Assembly (NCBI RefSeq): GCF_963666675.1
Contig: NZ_OY762929.1
Span: 4,094,001 to 4,158,000, forward strand
Reading direction: 5' to 3'
Length of the DNA: 64,000 nucleotides
Origin: an uncultured Desulfobacter sp.
GTDB taxonomy: Bacteria > Desulfobacterota > Desulfobacteria > Desulfobacterales > Desulfobacteraceae
In this document: positions 16,011-25,022 of the stretch, piece after piece
How the letters are laid out: each line of letters starts with the position of its first letter
How positions within the stretch are numbered: position 1 is the first letter of the stretch
The notes under the pieces: model-generated
Told to the model about the DNA's origin: nothing
Database searches by the model: none
Seen by the model: the letters and a program-made list of their open reading frames with translations, nothing else
Made by a program: the position numbers and the translations under genes

Positions 16011-18014
16011 ATGTTTTCGACGATTAAGGGGAAAATTTTATTTGCTGTCATTGTGGTCATGGTGATCTCTACCACGGTTAACATCTTTTTCACCCACCGG
16101 GATGTGGGTAACGCCATGCTGACAGCCCAGAAGGATTCGGCGTTGAATATTCTTCACTCCCTGGATTTAATTATTGAAGGCGATTACCACAATCTTCTCA
16201 GAGAAAAGCGATCGTTGACCCTATTAAAGAGAAGCCACTTAAAGGATACGGCCAGGGTTATCGCATCGGTGTTTGAAGGCTTTGCTGCCATGGATAATTC
16301 ACAGGGGACACGTGGACTTGAACAGGCACTGTCCTGGCTTGAATCCTCCCCTTTCAACAATGTCAACTACTACATTATCGATGCAGAATCCAATGTAACC
16401 GCCGCCTCCGATCCCCAGGTAAACACGCGGTCTTTTAAAGAATTACAAGATGTCAAACACAGAAGCATTGCCCAGGTTATGCAATTTGAACACATTTCAC
16501 CAAGTGGGGACTTTGCAACGTTCAACCCTGATCAAAGCGAAGAAAACGCCTCTGTACTTGCCTATTTCCGACCATTTACCCCTTGGTCACTGACCATCGG
16601 CGTATCTGTGGATATCGGCCGAATCCAGGCGTTGGCGGAAAAACAAAAGGCGCAGATCATCTCCTCTTTGACCGATTACACCCAGGGTCTCAAGATTGCC
16701 CACAGCGGTTTTGTCTATATTTTTGGAGAATCAGGTGAAGTTCTTGTGCCCCATGGAGAAAATCCCCCCCAGGCCATAGATACCCTGGCCAACCAACTGA
16801 CCGGCAATCTGATCATTGACGATATTCGTCAAAACGCATCGGATGAATTCTCACATTTTCGTTATCTGGCGGACAATCCGGATAAAAACACCCGGGAGAT
16901 GATGGCCCATTGTTATTATTTCAAACCGTTTAAGTGGTACATCAGCGTCATGATTCCTTTGCAGGAAATTAAACTGCCGGCCCAGCGCCTGGTGATCCGG
17001 CAGAGCCTCATCATCGTAGTGATGTTCATGGCCGGTCTTTTTGCCATTATCCTGGTCATCAGCCGTATTGCAACGCCGTTGCAGCGCCTGTCGGCCTATG
17101 CCAGAAAAATCCCCAAACTCGATTTCACCAAACCCATGGAAAAATCAACGCCGGTGGATGACCTGCCTGAAAAATACAAAGATGAGGTGGGTGATCTGGC
17201 CAAGTCATTTATCCTCATGCGCCACGAACTCAGCCGAAACATTCAGGACCTTATTAACATCACCTCAGCCAGGCAGCGCTTTGAAAGTGAACTGGGAATC
17301 GCCAGGGAGATCCAGTTAGGCATGGTGCCCAAGACCTTTCCCGGACAGCTCGAATTTGATCACATGGATCTGTATGCAACATTGCAGCCGGCCAAGGAAG
17401 TTGGTGGAGATCTATACGATTTTTTCAAACTTGATGACGATCACGTTGTGTTCACATTAGGAGATGTTTCGGACAAAGGGGTTCCTGCGGCACTCTTCAT
17501 GGTGGTCACCCGAACCCTTATCCGGGTGTTTAGCGGAAAAGACGTATCCCCCGCCCGGATGATGACCAGTATCAACAATGTCCTGAGTTCCGACAACCCC
17601 CGGGCCATGTTTGTAACTCTTATCATCGGGATCTTGAATATTCGGACAGGAGAGGTTATTTATGCCAATGGCGGCCACAACCCGCCCATCATTATTACCC
17701 AGGACGAAGCCCGTTTCATAGAATGCAAAAAAGAACCCCTGGTAGGCGCCATGCCGGGTATGATTTATTCAAACAGCACCCTGACACTCAGCAACGGACA
17801 GGGATTCATGCTGTACACGGATGGGGTCAATGAAGCCATGAACAAGGAAGGTAAACAATTTTCAAATCAGCGGATGCTTGAGCTCGTGTCAAGGGATCGG
17901 GATCTGCCGTCGGAGACAATCGTGCAGAATCTTTTAAACAGCATCAGCAAACATGCCGGTGACGCATCCCAGTCCGATGATATTGCCATGTTGATTATCA
18001 AATTCCAAAAATAA
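16011..18014 (+). CDS. Membrane sensor PP2C-type phosphatase (Cache-HAMP-SpoIIE)
   Basis: 667 aa. An N-terminal helix (~8-28), a ~300-residue periplasmic sensor of Cache type (YYIIDAESNVTAASDP, then SVDIGRIQ and GFVYIFGESGEV blocks), a second helix (~325-347), a HAMP linker (~350-410) and a SpoIIE/RsbU Ser/Thr phosphatase domain (~430-667). Metal-binding Asp motifs are intact: GGDLYDFF, LGDVSDKGVPAALFM, LYTDGVNEAMN and QSDDIAML. It should dephosphorylate the STAS protein encoded at 14625 in response to an extracytoplasmic ligand. It starts at ATG with GAGGAG 13-18 nt upstream. The racemase gene follows 13 nt later. Confidence 0.93.
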   Translation: MFSTIKGKILFAVIVVMVISTTVNIFFTHRDVGNAMLTAQKDSALNILHSLDLIIEGDYHNLLREKRSLTLLKRSHLKDTARVIASVFEGFAAMDNSQGTRGLEQALSWLESSPFNNVNYYIIDAESNVTAASDPQVNTRSFKELQDVKHRSIAQVMQFEHISPSGDFATFNPDQSEENASVLAYFRPFTPWSLTIGVSVDIGRIQALAEKQKAQIISSLTDYTQGLKIAHSGFVYIFGESGEVLVPHGENPPQAIDTLANQLTGNLIIDDIRQNASDEFSHFRYLADNPDKNTREMMAHCYYFKPFKWYISVMIPLQEIKLPAQRLVIRQSLIIVVMFMAGLFAIILVISRIATPLQRLSAYARKIPKLDFTKPMEKSTPVDDLPEKYKDEVGDLAKSFILMRHELSRNIQDLINITSARQRFESELGIAREIQLGMVPKTFPGQLEFDHMDLYATLQPAKEVGGDLYDFFKLDDDHVVFTLGDVSDKGVPAALFMVVTRTLIRVFSGKDVSPARMMTSINNVLSSDNPRAMFVTLIIGILNIRTGEVIYANGGHNPPIIITQDEARFIECKKEPLVGAMPGMIYSNSTLTLSNGQGFMLYTDGVNEAMNKEGKQFSNQRMLELVSRDRDLPSETIVQNLLNSISKHAGDASQSDDIAMLIIKFQK

Positions 18015-18027
18015 ATGTAACACCGAT

Positions 18028-19119
18028 ATGAGCCAATTAATCCTGAATCTGGATAAACTCCGTCATAATATCCGTTTTTTGTCCCGGCACTGCAGGGAAC
18101 ATCACCTGGGCATTACCGGAATTATCAAAGACCCCAGTGCAGACACAAAGATGATCCGTCCAATGATGGACCTGGGGTTTGAAAACATCGGCATATCCAG
18201 GGTGCCCGACGGCCCCATAGCAAACCTGCTCTTTCCCAAACGCCCCATTTACATCTCCCTGCCTTCAATCCATGAACTGCCGGCCATTGTTCAAAATTTC
18301 AGTACAAGTTTTAATTCGGAACTGGCTGTGATTGAACAGCTCAACCAGACGGCCATTGCCATGAACCAGCCCCATGACATTCTTTTGATGGTGGATACCG
18401 GGGACTTGAGAGAAGGGGTCATGCCCGACCAGGTGGTGGAAACTGTGAGAAAAATTCAGCAGATCAGACCCAGAAACATCAATTTTGCCGGCATCGGCAC
18501 CAATCTGGGATGTTGTGCCGGGACCGTACCGGATGAGTATAACCTGGGGATCATGGCCGAACTTGCGGACCGGATTGAGTCCCAGCTGGACATTGAGGTA
18601 AAGACCGTGTCCGTGGGCGGCTCCGTAATGCTCAAATGGATGCAGCACAGGCAGCTTCCCGGCCGGATCAATAATATCCGTTTAGGCGAATCCCTATTCC
18701 TAGGCACCATTCCCACCATAAACCAGATGCATCCGGATTTGAAAACACAGGTGGCGACATTTAGAAGCGATATCATTGAGATCAGAGAAAAATTGGTGGC
18801 ACCGCCCCGGTATAGCGGCAAAGATGCCTTGGGCGTCCAACCCCAATTTACCAGCCGGGGCATGCGTAAACGGGCCATTCTCAATTTCGGTATCTGCGAT
18901 ACCAGCCCGTCGGGATTGACGCCTCTCATCCCGGGCATGGAAATTGTTTCCATAAACTCCAACTATACCCTGGCCGACATCACGGATTGTCGCCATCGAT
19001 TTAAAATAGGCGATTTTGTAGATTTCACAATGAATTACCAGGCGTTTCTCCAAAGCCTCATATCGCCGTTTACCCGAATTCGTTACCTGGAACACGCCGA
19101 CAGCCCAACCGACGTATGA
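18028..19119 (+). CDS. PLP-dependent amino-acid racemase, alanine/ornithine racemase-like (fold type III)
   Basis: 363 aa. An alanine-racemase-type N-terminal TIM barrel is apparent: the early GITGIIKDPSAD strand carries K34 at the position of the PLP Lys, followed by LMVDTGDLREGV, FAGIGTNLGCCAG, VSVGGSV and NNIRLGESLFLGT, the order found in the Orr/'predicted amino acid racemase' group (~360 aa). The C-terminal domain is beta-rich. The substrate is unknown (Ala, Orn, Lys or similar by family). It is embedded in a tight operon: 13 nt after the phosphatase, and its TGA overlaps the ATG of the sensor-MFS gene. That placement suggests a signalling or transport link rather than cell-wall supply. 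Confidence 0.82.
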   Translation: MSQLILNLDKLRHNIRFLSRHCREHHLGITGIIKDPSADTKMIRPMMDLGFENIGISRVPDGPIANLLFPKRPIYISLPSIHELPAIVQNFSTSFNSELAVIEQLNQTAIAMNQPHDILLMVDTGDLREGVMPDQVVETVRKIQQIRPRNINFAGIGTNLGCCAGTVPDEYNLGIMAELADRIESQLDIEVKTVSVGGSVMLKWMQHRQLPGRINNIRLGESLFLGTIPTINQMHPDLKTQVATFRSDIIEIREKLVAPPRYSGKDALGVQPQFTSRGMRKRAILNFGICDTSPSGLTPLIPGMEIVSINSNYTLADITDCRHRFKIGDFVDFTMNYQAFLQSLISPFTRIRYLEHADSPTDV

Positions 19120-21626
19120 ATCCATTTAAAATAGACAGATCACGAATTCGCCTGTTTTCAGGCGCCGTTCTCATGCTGATACTGGCACTTGGATTCAACA
19201 TCCTTTTAACATCCGCCACCCTTGAAAAACTGTATGTAAAAACCTTTATTTCCAAAAATAAAGTGGTGGCACAGGACCTGCGGCACAACCTGGAAACGGC
19301 ACTTCGGTTCGGCAAAAGCGTAGATAAATTCGTTGGTATGGACAAACTGATCTTAGACGCCTGGCAGCATCTGACCTCACAACAAAAAAGAACAGGTGAT
19401 CCCGGCAGTCAGGCCAATGAAATTGTTATCTACATTACCCATCCCGATGGACAGATTATCTACAGCAGCAATACACAGGTTCTGGACACCAATTTGCCTG
19501 AAATGGGGCAACTGCCCTTTATCAAGGGTACAAAAACGCCCGTGGAAAACAAGGTTATTAAACATGAAGGGATCTATTATCTTTGCCTGCCGGTAAAACA
19601 GGGAAGTCAAAAAAACTGGGTTGCCACGGTAACGGTTGCCTTTAGTCAAAAACAGGTAACAACCCTACTGCGCACCATTGTAATAAAAAACATTGCTCTG
19701 ATTTTGGTCATTTTCTTTAGCGCCGCAACCCTTTTTGCCGTCTTCCTGCAATCTTTGAATCTGGATGCCGGCAGATCAAAACAATCACTGAAACCCATTA
19801 AATTCAAAATTTCGGCGGTCCTTTTTATCATCGTCTGCCTGTCCCAGATCATATTGAGCCTGTTCAATCTCATTGAATTCAAAACCCATTTTCTGGATAT
19901 CTCCACCCAGAAGAATATTGTCATGTCGAGGTTGTTAAAACAGGATATTGAATATTTATTGGCAAAGGGTCTGGATATCCGGAAAATGAGCAAAATGGAC
20001 CAGAAGTTGAGGGATGTCATTGCCGTCTGTCCTGAACTTGAAGGCATTACCATATCCGATGCCAAGGGGCACCCCCTGTACATTGCCACCCAGCACGGCA
20101 CGGATAATCCGACAACGTTGAAAAACAAAAAAAACCAGGGCATCAAAACACCGTATCTGCGTGCGCATCCAGGCTACACGATCTCCCGGGATCTGTTGAC
20201 CTCACGAACGCCGAAAACCGATGAATTGGTCGGTAAATTAACACTTCACATCTCAATGGATGTCATGTTCAAGGAACTTGGCGCCATTGCACTGGATTCC
20301 ATCACAGTGCTTGTCATCTCAATTTTCTTTTTTGTGGAGCTTTTGATCCTTGAACGCCAGTTCATTGAACGCCGAATCACGGGGGCGGCCCATGGGCATA
20401 AACCCCAGGTGCATTACACAACCATCCGCCCGGTGGCCTTCATACTTTTTTTCGGGGTGGACACCTGTATTTCGTTTCTCCCCCTTCACATGGCGGCCTT
20501 ATATAACCCGGACCATCCATTGCTGGGGCTCTCCAAAGATATCATCATGGGCCTTCCCATCTCCATGCAAATGCTGTTCACGTCCATATCATTGCTGGTA
20601 TCAGGTGCGTGGTGTGACAAGCGCGGGTGGGCGGAACCCTTTTTGATCGGCCTGTTTTTATCGGGCACAGGGTTTATCTGTGCGTGGCTCGCCCCATCTT
20701 CTCTGTATTTTCTTGTGGCATTGGGACTTGTGGGCACAGGCTACGGGCTGTCCCTGATGGCGGCCCAGGGATTTGTTATTGCATACACCACAACAAAAAA
20801 CAGTGCCCAGGGCATGGCCCAGCTGTGGGCCGGGGTCTATGCCGGCAGTATCTGCGGCGGGGCCACAGGGGCGATGCTGGCCGACCGCATCGGTTATGCC
20901 CCGGTATTTCTGGTGGGCGGCACGATTTTGATGCTGCTGATCGCATATGCCTTTTTCACGATGAAAGATGCCATGAAACGCCCCCAGCCGGCCGCCGATG
21001 CGTCCCTGGCGCATCCGGAGGGAAAGACATTCACCTTGCCCAGCAAACCATCTGTTTTTAATTTCCTGTTCAACCGCAAAATTTTTGCACTGATCGTATT
21101 TTACGGGCTTCCCTGGTATATCGTGCTCATTGGATTCATGAACTATTACAGCCCCATCTACTTGAAAGGCATTGGCGTGTCCCAGTCCGATATCGGCAGA
21201 ATTTTCATGATTTACGGCATCTGCCTGATGTATGTGGCGCCCTTTATCTCAAAATTAGTGGGGCACGCCAAGGACAAAAAACGATACCTTGTCATGGGAA
21301 GCTTCATCGGCAGTCTGAGCATTGCCAACTTCTATTTTTTCAAAGAGACGTCCGGCGTTGTCTCCGTTACGGTCTCCATCTTTTTATTGGGTCTTTCCGC
21401 CTGCCTGATCCCGGTCAGAAGCGCATATGTACTGGATTTTAACATCACCAAACAACTGGGCAGCGGTAAAGCCATCGGCCTTTTAAATGCGGTGTTGCGT
21501 CTGGGCCAGGTGACCGGCCCCATTCTGTTTGGATGGCTTTTCATCACCATGGGATCTGATTCAGGCATCGCCGTTACGGCAGCCGCCTACCTGATTTTCA
21601 CCTTGATCTTTATTTTTGTTGGATAG
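19116..21626 (+). CDS. Major facilitator transporter fused to two extracytoplasmic sensor domains
   Basis: 836 aa. Residues ~1-410 contain helices near 15-33, 187-210, 226-250 and 388-408 that bracket two extracytoplasmic regions (~34-186 and ~251-385). Both resemble Cache-type sensors (IVIYITHPDGQIIYSS; LEGITISDAKGHPLYIA). From ~430 on there are about 12 helices with MFS features (GAWCDKRGWAEP as the loop 2-3 motif, GYGLSLMAAQGF, and a central hydrophilic loop around 625-650). A transporter carrying duplicated sensor domains at its N-terminus is rare. It is translationally coupled to the racemase (ATGA overlap), so the cargo or ligand is plausibly an amino acid, which is inference. Confidence 0.82.
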   Translation: MNPFKIDRSRIRLFSGAVLMLILALGFNILLTSATLEKLYVKTFISKNKVVAQDLRHNLETALRFGKSVDKFVGMDKLILDAWQHLTSQQKRTGDPGSQANEIVIYITHPDGQIIYSSNTQVLDTNLPEMGQLPFIKGTKTPVENKVIKHEGIYYLCLPVKQGSQKNWVATVTVAFSQKQVTTLLRTIVIKNIALILVIFFSAATLFAVFLQSLNLDAGRSKQSLKPIKFKISAVLFIIVCLSQIILSLFNLIEFKTHFLDISTQKNIVMSRLLKQDIEYLLAKGLDIRKMSKMDQKLRDVIAVCPELEGITISDAKGHPLYIATQHGTDNPTTLKNKKNQGIKTPYLRAHPGYTISRDLLTSRTPKTDELVGKLTLHISMDVMFKELGAIALDSITVLVISIFFFVELLILERQFIERRITGAAHGHKPQVHYTTIRPVAFILFFGVDTCISFLPLHMAALYNPDHPLLGLSKDIIMGLPISMQMLFTSISLLVSGAWCDKRGWAEPFLIGLFLSGTGFICAWLAPSSLYFLVALGLVGTGYGLSLMAAQGFVIAYTTTKNSAQGMAQLWAGVYAGSICGGATGAMLADRIGYAPVFLVGGTILMLLIAYAFFTMKDAMKRPQPAADASLAHPEGKTFTLPSKPSVFNFLFNRKIFALIVFYGLPWYIVLIGFMNYYSPIYLKGIGVSQSDIGRIFMIYGICLMYVAPFISKLVGHAKDKKRYLVMGSFIGSLSIANFYFFKETSGVVSVTVSIFLLGLSACLIPVRSAYVLDFNITKQLGSGKAIGLLNAVLRLGQVTGPILFGWLFITMGSDSGIAVTAAAYLIFTLIFIFVG

Positions 21627-21637
21627 ACAAATAATTT

Positions 21638-23197
21638 ATGACGACACAGTTACAGCACAATGCATGGCAATATCTGGAGATGGTCTGTCAAAGGCTTCCC
21701 GTGGTTAAAAACATCCTTAACACCGAGGGCCACATGCCCCTTGGCGCATATGCCGAACGATTCAATTGCCACCCGATTCCAGGGTTACAGTCCAGGGATG
21801 ACATCAAACAGGCCGTGTTCGATCAAATTCGCCCAGTACTAGGCAAAGACATCGCCATGCGAACGGCCAATGACGTGACGGCATCGGGCACGATCATGAC
21901 CACCACGCACCTTGGCATCGATTATTTTGCCAATTCCGTCCAGGGCAACCTGATTTACGGTGCAGGGATTCTCACCGGCAGATGCGGGGGCACCACCATC
22001 CCGATTTTTTGTTTCGGCAACGTCCCTCTTAACAGTTCAACCTTTGCCCGGGGGATTTTGGTCTATGCAGCCGGTTCTGGTGTACAAAAAAAGTTGCCTT
22101 TAAGGCTGCCCATATTTCCGGACAGTCAAAAGCGAACCATGGTCAGCAGAGCAAAACCCTTTACACTGGCCATGCAGCAACGGGCCGTAAAAACAACAAA
22201 GGCGTGGAAAAACAAAAACTTAATCTGCAGCACCACGGCCGGAACGATTCTAAATCTTTTGGAAGATGAATATGCCGATGATGCGGTTTTAAACCAAACC
22301 AGTTACGCAGGCCAAGTCATGATCGTCAATCAGCGGCTTGGTAAACGCATGCTTAAAACCAGCGAGCCCCCACCCGATATTGTCTACCTGGAGATCGAAA
22401 ACATCACCGCCACTCTGCTGGCCAATGACCTGAACCAGGAGAACAGTCTTGTCTGCCGCATCTTTTTTAACCGCACACTGCGTGACAGGCTTATCCGCTG
22501 TTTAGACAGCTGTCCCGGCTGCTGGCAGGCTGAACAGCTGAATTTCAGACAGACGGCAGTAGGAAAACCGGAGAGAACGGCTACGGGCACAATTTTTTTC
22601 TGGGGTATTGATAATGATGGACGACGGGTTCCCCTTTTACTAAAATCCATAAACGGCGAACTTTATCTATCCGGCAAAACCGACCGGGGGGATCTCTTTA
22701 CCATGAATTTTACCCGGGAAGAACTTCTCTTGGCACTTGAACGCCAAACGCTTTTGCCCTCCTTGTTCACCTGTTTTGTGGTCATCTGTTTTGCCAGGGG
22801 ATTTAACTGTGTGGGCGGCGTATTCCAGGCTGCATATCTGGCCCGGATGAAGCGTTGTATTGCCGACTGCCTTGAGGCACAGGCTGATGCTAAACATGCA
22901 AAGATTGTAAGAGACATCACCACAAATCTCTACCAGGACGGGATGCTGGCATTCATGAGGCAAGGCCCGGCCAATGAACTGTTACCGGCAGGTCCCATTG
23001 AAATTATTCAAGGGGGCGCAATCACGAGGGACGATCTGAACAAAGCGTTGGCCCTGAACGTGACCCAGGCCCATGTAGCAGGCCTTTTTGGAGCACTTGA
23101 AGATGCAGATGCCCCGATTACCCGCCGGGCAAACTGGCAGCACATGTTGGCCCAGGCATGTGCCGGGGAGCTTTCGGGACGCATTCCGGTTTTTTAA
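21638..23197 (+). CDS. Conserved-looking 519-aa cytoplasmic protein of unknown function
   Basis: I do not recognise the family. It has no signal peptide or membrane helix. Notable segments are THLGIDYFANSVQGNLIYGAG (~94-114, broken here by no gap), TGRCGGTTIPIFCFGNVPL and a C-terminal helical part with several Cys. The alternation of strands and helices, the polar motif clusters and the absence of repeats fit an enzyme. It begins 11 nt after the sensor-MFS gene with GGATA upstream and ends the phosphatase-racemase-transporter operon, so it may act on the same compound. It converges with the binding-protein gene 11 nt later. Confidence 0.6.
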   Translation: MTTQLQHNAWQYLEMVCQRLPVVKNILNTEGHMPLGAYAERFNCHPIPGLQSRDDIKQAVFDQIRPVLGKDIAMRTANDVTASGTIMTTTHLGIDYFANSVQGNLIYGAGILTGRCGGTTIPIFCFGNVPLNSSTFARGILVYAAGSGVQKKLPLRLPIFPDSQKRTMVSRAKPFTLAMQQRAVKTTKAWKNKNLICSTTAGTILNLLEDEYADDAVLNQTSYAGQVMIVNQRLGKRMLKTSEPPPDIVYLEIENITATLLANDLNQENSLVCRIFFNRTLRDRLIRCLDSCPGCWQAEQLNFRQTAVGKPERTATGTIFFWGIDNDGRRVPLLLKSINGELYLSGKTDRGDLFTMNFTREELLLALERQTLLPSLFTCFVVICFARGFNCVGGVFQAAYLARMKRCIADCLEAQADAKHAKIVRDITTNLYQDGMLAFMRQGPANELLPAGPIEIIQGGAITRDDLNKALALNVTQAHVAGLFGALEDADAPITRRANWQHMLAQACAGELSGRIPVF

Positions 23198-23207
23198 AGT
23201 ATTCCCC

Positions 23208-24371
23208 CTATTTTTTAGGAGTTTCAATTTCCTCAAATATCTCATCTGCAGCAGTCAAAACATCGACCGGCGGGTCATAACCGATCAACTCGGCAGTTTT
23301 TAAATTAATGGCAATTTTCGGGGGGCCTTCAAACAGCTGGCCGATATCCCGGGGTTTAGCCCCATTAAATATCTTGGCCATGGTCTGGGCATAAAATCGC
23401 CCGACATATTGAAAGTTCGCCCTGGATATACTCATTAGAAAACCATATTTCACCTGCCCGGAATGGGACTGGGTAAAAGTGGGAATCCGGTATTTGTTGG
23501 CGATATTCACAAGATCGGGAATACTGTCTGCATTGACACCGTTCTGGGTGGTCACATAAATGGCGTCTGCGGTTTTTCCCAGCGTGGCAAAGCATTTTTT
23601 AACACTCGCCTCGTCTTTTCTAATATCTGCGCTTTCATCACTAGTAAAACAAGGAACGATTTCAAACCCACGCGCATCAGCTACTTTTTTTACACTGTCA
23701 AGGGCCGCATAACTTCGGCCCTGCTCGGTATCCTGGTAGGCAATACCGAGTTTTTTGAATCCGATGATCTCATGGAAAAGGTTGATTTGCCGTTCATGGC
23801 GGTAGGGGTCTACCCGGGCATGGACATGGTCAAACCCTGAATCTTCAACACTTTTAATAATACCGGCAGCCAGGGGATCTGTGGTTGAGATAACAAGGGT
23901 GGGGACGTGGTGATCATTTACGGCAAGCTTGAGACCTGCCTTGGTACCGGCTGCGATAATCAAATCAATATCTTTTTTGTTGTTCAGCCGGGAAATAATT
24001 TGGGGCACCATCTTTTCAATAAGCGGGGTGTCCCAGTTCCCTGTGTAATGTGCGTTTTTGACAAATTCAATATACCGGCTCCGGGTGCCCGTTGCCAACC
24101 ACTGCCACAATTGAGCCGTCTGTTCACCGGACTGTTCTGGGATTTTAGCCTTTTCCATCCATCCCATATCCATCAATCCCCTGACAATCCCCAGAAAATT
24201 GAGTTGGTAATTAACGTATTCACCGCCTTCAAAATATCCAATCCGCCATTTTTTGCCATGGTTCGTAACCGGCTTGACGCTGAAATTACCTTTGTCGGCA
24301 GCCATGACCGAAACAGAAGAGATCAGGGAAAAAAACAGAACTGAACACAACATTTTTTTTATTACTTGCAT
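23208..24371 (-). CDS. ABC-type substrate-binding protein (ABC_sub_bind / TrpX-like family)
   Basis: 387 aa from ATG 24371 (AAAGGGAT upstream). The in-frame ATG at 24389 lacks a ribosome site. A signal peptide (hydrophobic core ~6-22, cleavage near VMAADK) precedes a type-I binding fold with KKWRIGYFEGGEYVNYQ, DLIIAAGTKAGLKLA, VPTLVISTTDPLAAGI, KKLGIAYQDTEQGRSY and ADAIYVTTQNGVN, typical of the ABC_sub_bind group that includes aromatic amino-acid binding proteins. No permease or ATPase is adjacent, so it is either an orphan or works with a sensor. A TCCCGT-A-ACGGGA palindrome lies ~100 bp upstream. Confidence 0.82.
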   Translation of the reverse strand: MQVIKKMLCSVLFFSLISSVSVMAADKGNFSVKPVTNHGKKWRIGYFEGGEYVNYQLNFLGIVRGLMDMGWMEKAKIPEQSGEQTAQLWQWLATGTRSRYIEFVKNAHYTGNWDTPLIEKMVPQIISRLNNKKDIDLIIAAGTKAGLKLAVNDHHVPTLVISTTDPLAAGIIKSVEDSGFDHVHARVDPYRHERQINLFHEIIGFKKLGIAYQDTEQGRSYAALDSVKKVADARGFEIVPCFTSDESADIRKDEASVKKCFATLGKTADAIYVTTQNGVNADSIPDLVNIANKYRIPTFTQSHSGQVKYGFLMSISRANFQYVGRFYAQTMAKIFNGAKPRDIGQLFEGPPKIAINLKTAELIGYDPPVDVLTAADEIFEEIETPKK

Positions 24372-24471
24372 TGGCGTTATCCCTTTCATCAAAACAACGG
24401 ACAGTTAAATATGGAAATTACCCATATCACAAAATGAGATATTATTGGTATAATTTCTCGGAATTTAATCG

Positions 24472-24484
24472 TCCCGTAACGGGA
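24472..24484. promoter_or_regulatory. Perfect palindrome TCCCGT-A-ACGGGA
   Basis: A 13-bp site with 6-bp arms and a single central A, ~100 bp upstream of the binding-protein ATG at 24371. Its size and symmetry fit a dimeric repressor operator. The regulator is unknown. Confidence 0.45.
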
Positions 24485-24567
24485 GCCATTTTTAAACGCT
24501 GCTGGAAACCGATGGAAAATGAATACAACAGATTACTTATGAGGAGAACTCCCAACAGGGTAAAAGT

Positions 24568-24655
24568 CATGAGAATTTAAGCTTCAAGGGGCCCAAAGCG
24601 ACAACGCCGGCATATTGCGGCAACACATTGAACCAAGGAAGATGAAATTCTCATG
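24568..24655. repeat. 11-bp inverted repeat pair enclosing a small hairpin
   Basis: CATGAGAATTT (24568-24578) and AAATTCTCATG (24645-24655) are perfect reverse complements 66 nt apart. The interval contains a shorter GCCG/CGGC stem near 24616-24630. A transcript would fold into a closed, branched structure, so a small structured RNA is possible. Confidence 0.4.
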
Positions 24656-24791
24656 GCTTCCCAAAAGGGTAAATTTAAATCGCAGCCATGAAGCGCCCTG
24701 AATGATCCACACCCAGCCCCACGGCGAAACACATATAATTGCAGTTTATTACGAAACTTCTATCTTAAGTTAAAACAGGATCAGAATGGAT

Positions 24792-25022
24792 CTATTCGAC
24801 AATCTCCAAAATAACCCTTTTTTGTTCCTTTGCAGAGGCACAGGAAAGAATGGTGCGCATGGCCTGGGCTGTTCTTCCTTTTCTGCCGATAACCTTTCCC
24901 AAATCCTCTTTAGCCACCCGTAATTCCAGTACAAGGGTCTGCTGGGCTTTAATCTCTTGTACGTCAACCTGTTCAGGATCATCAACCAGTGCTTTCGCCA
25001 TAAGTTTGATCAACTCTTTCAT
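24792..25022 (-). CDS. khpA: KhpA-like KH-domain RNA-binding protein
   Basis: 76 aa from ATG 25022, which has GGAG 7 nt upstream. An in-frame start at 25043 is less likely. MKELIKLMAKALVDDPEQV is the canonical N-terminus of the family, and the G-x-x-G loop (GRKG) of the type-II KH fold is present. KhpA binds many RNAs, usually as a heterodimer with KhpB/Jag, in the cytoplasm. It is normally found between rpsP and rimM. Here it stands alone between long intergenic regions. Confidence 0.9.
   Translation of the reverse strand: MKELIKLMAKALVDDPEQVDVQEIKAQQTLVLELRVAKEDLGKVIGRKGRTAQAMRTILSCASAKEQKRVILEIVE

Larger units (their letters stand above)
24372..24791. other. Intergenic region with palindrome and paired inverted repeats
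   Basis: 420 bp between the 5' end of the binding-protein gene and the 3' end of the KH-protein gene (both minus). It holds the operator-like palindrome at 24472-24484 and the 11-bp inverted repeat pair at 24568-24655. A 69-codon frame on + (24371-24580) has no protein character and is not called. Confidence 0.5.

Noticed and set aside
24371..24580. 69-codon ORF on + upstream of khpA
   Set aside because: Covers the palindrome and starts inside the signal peptide region of the opposite gene; no protein features.
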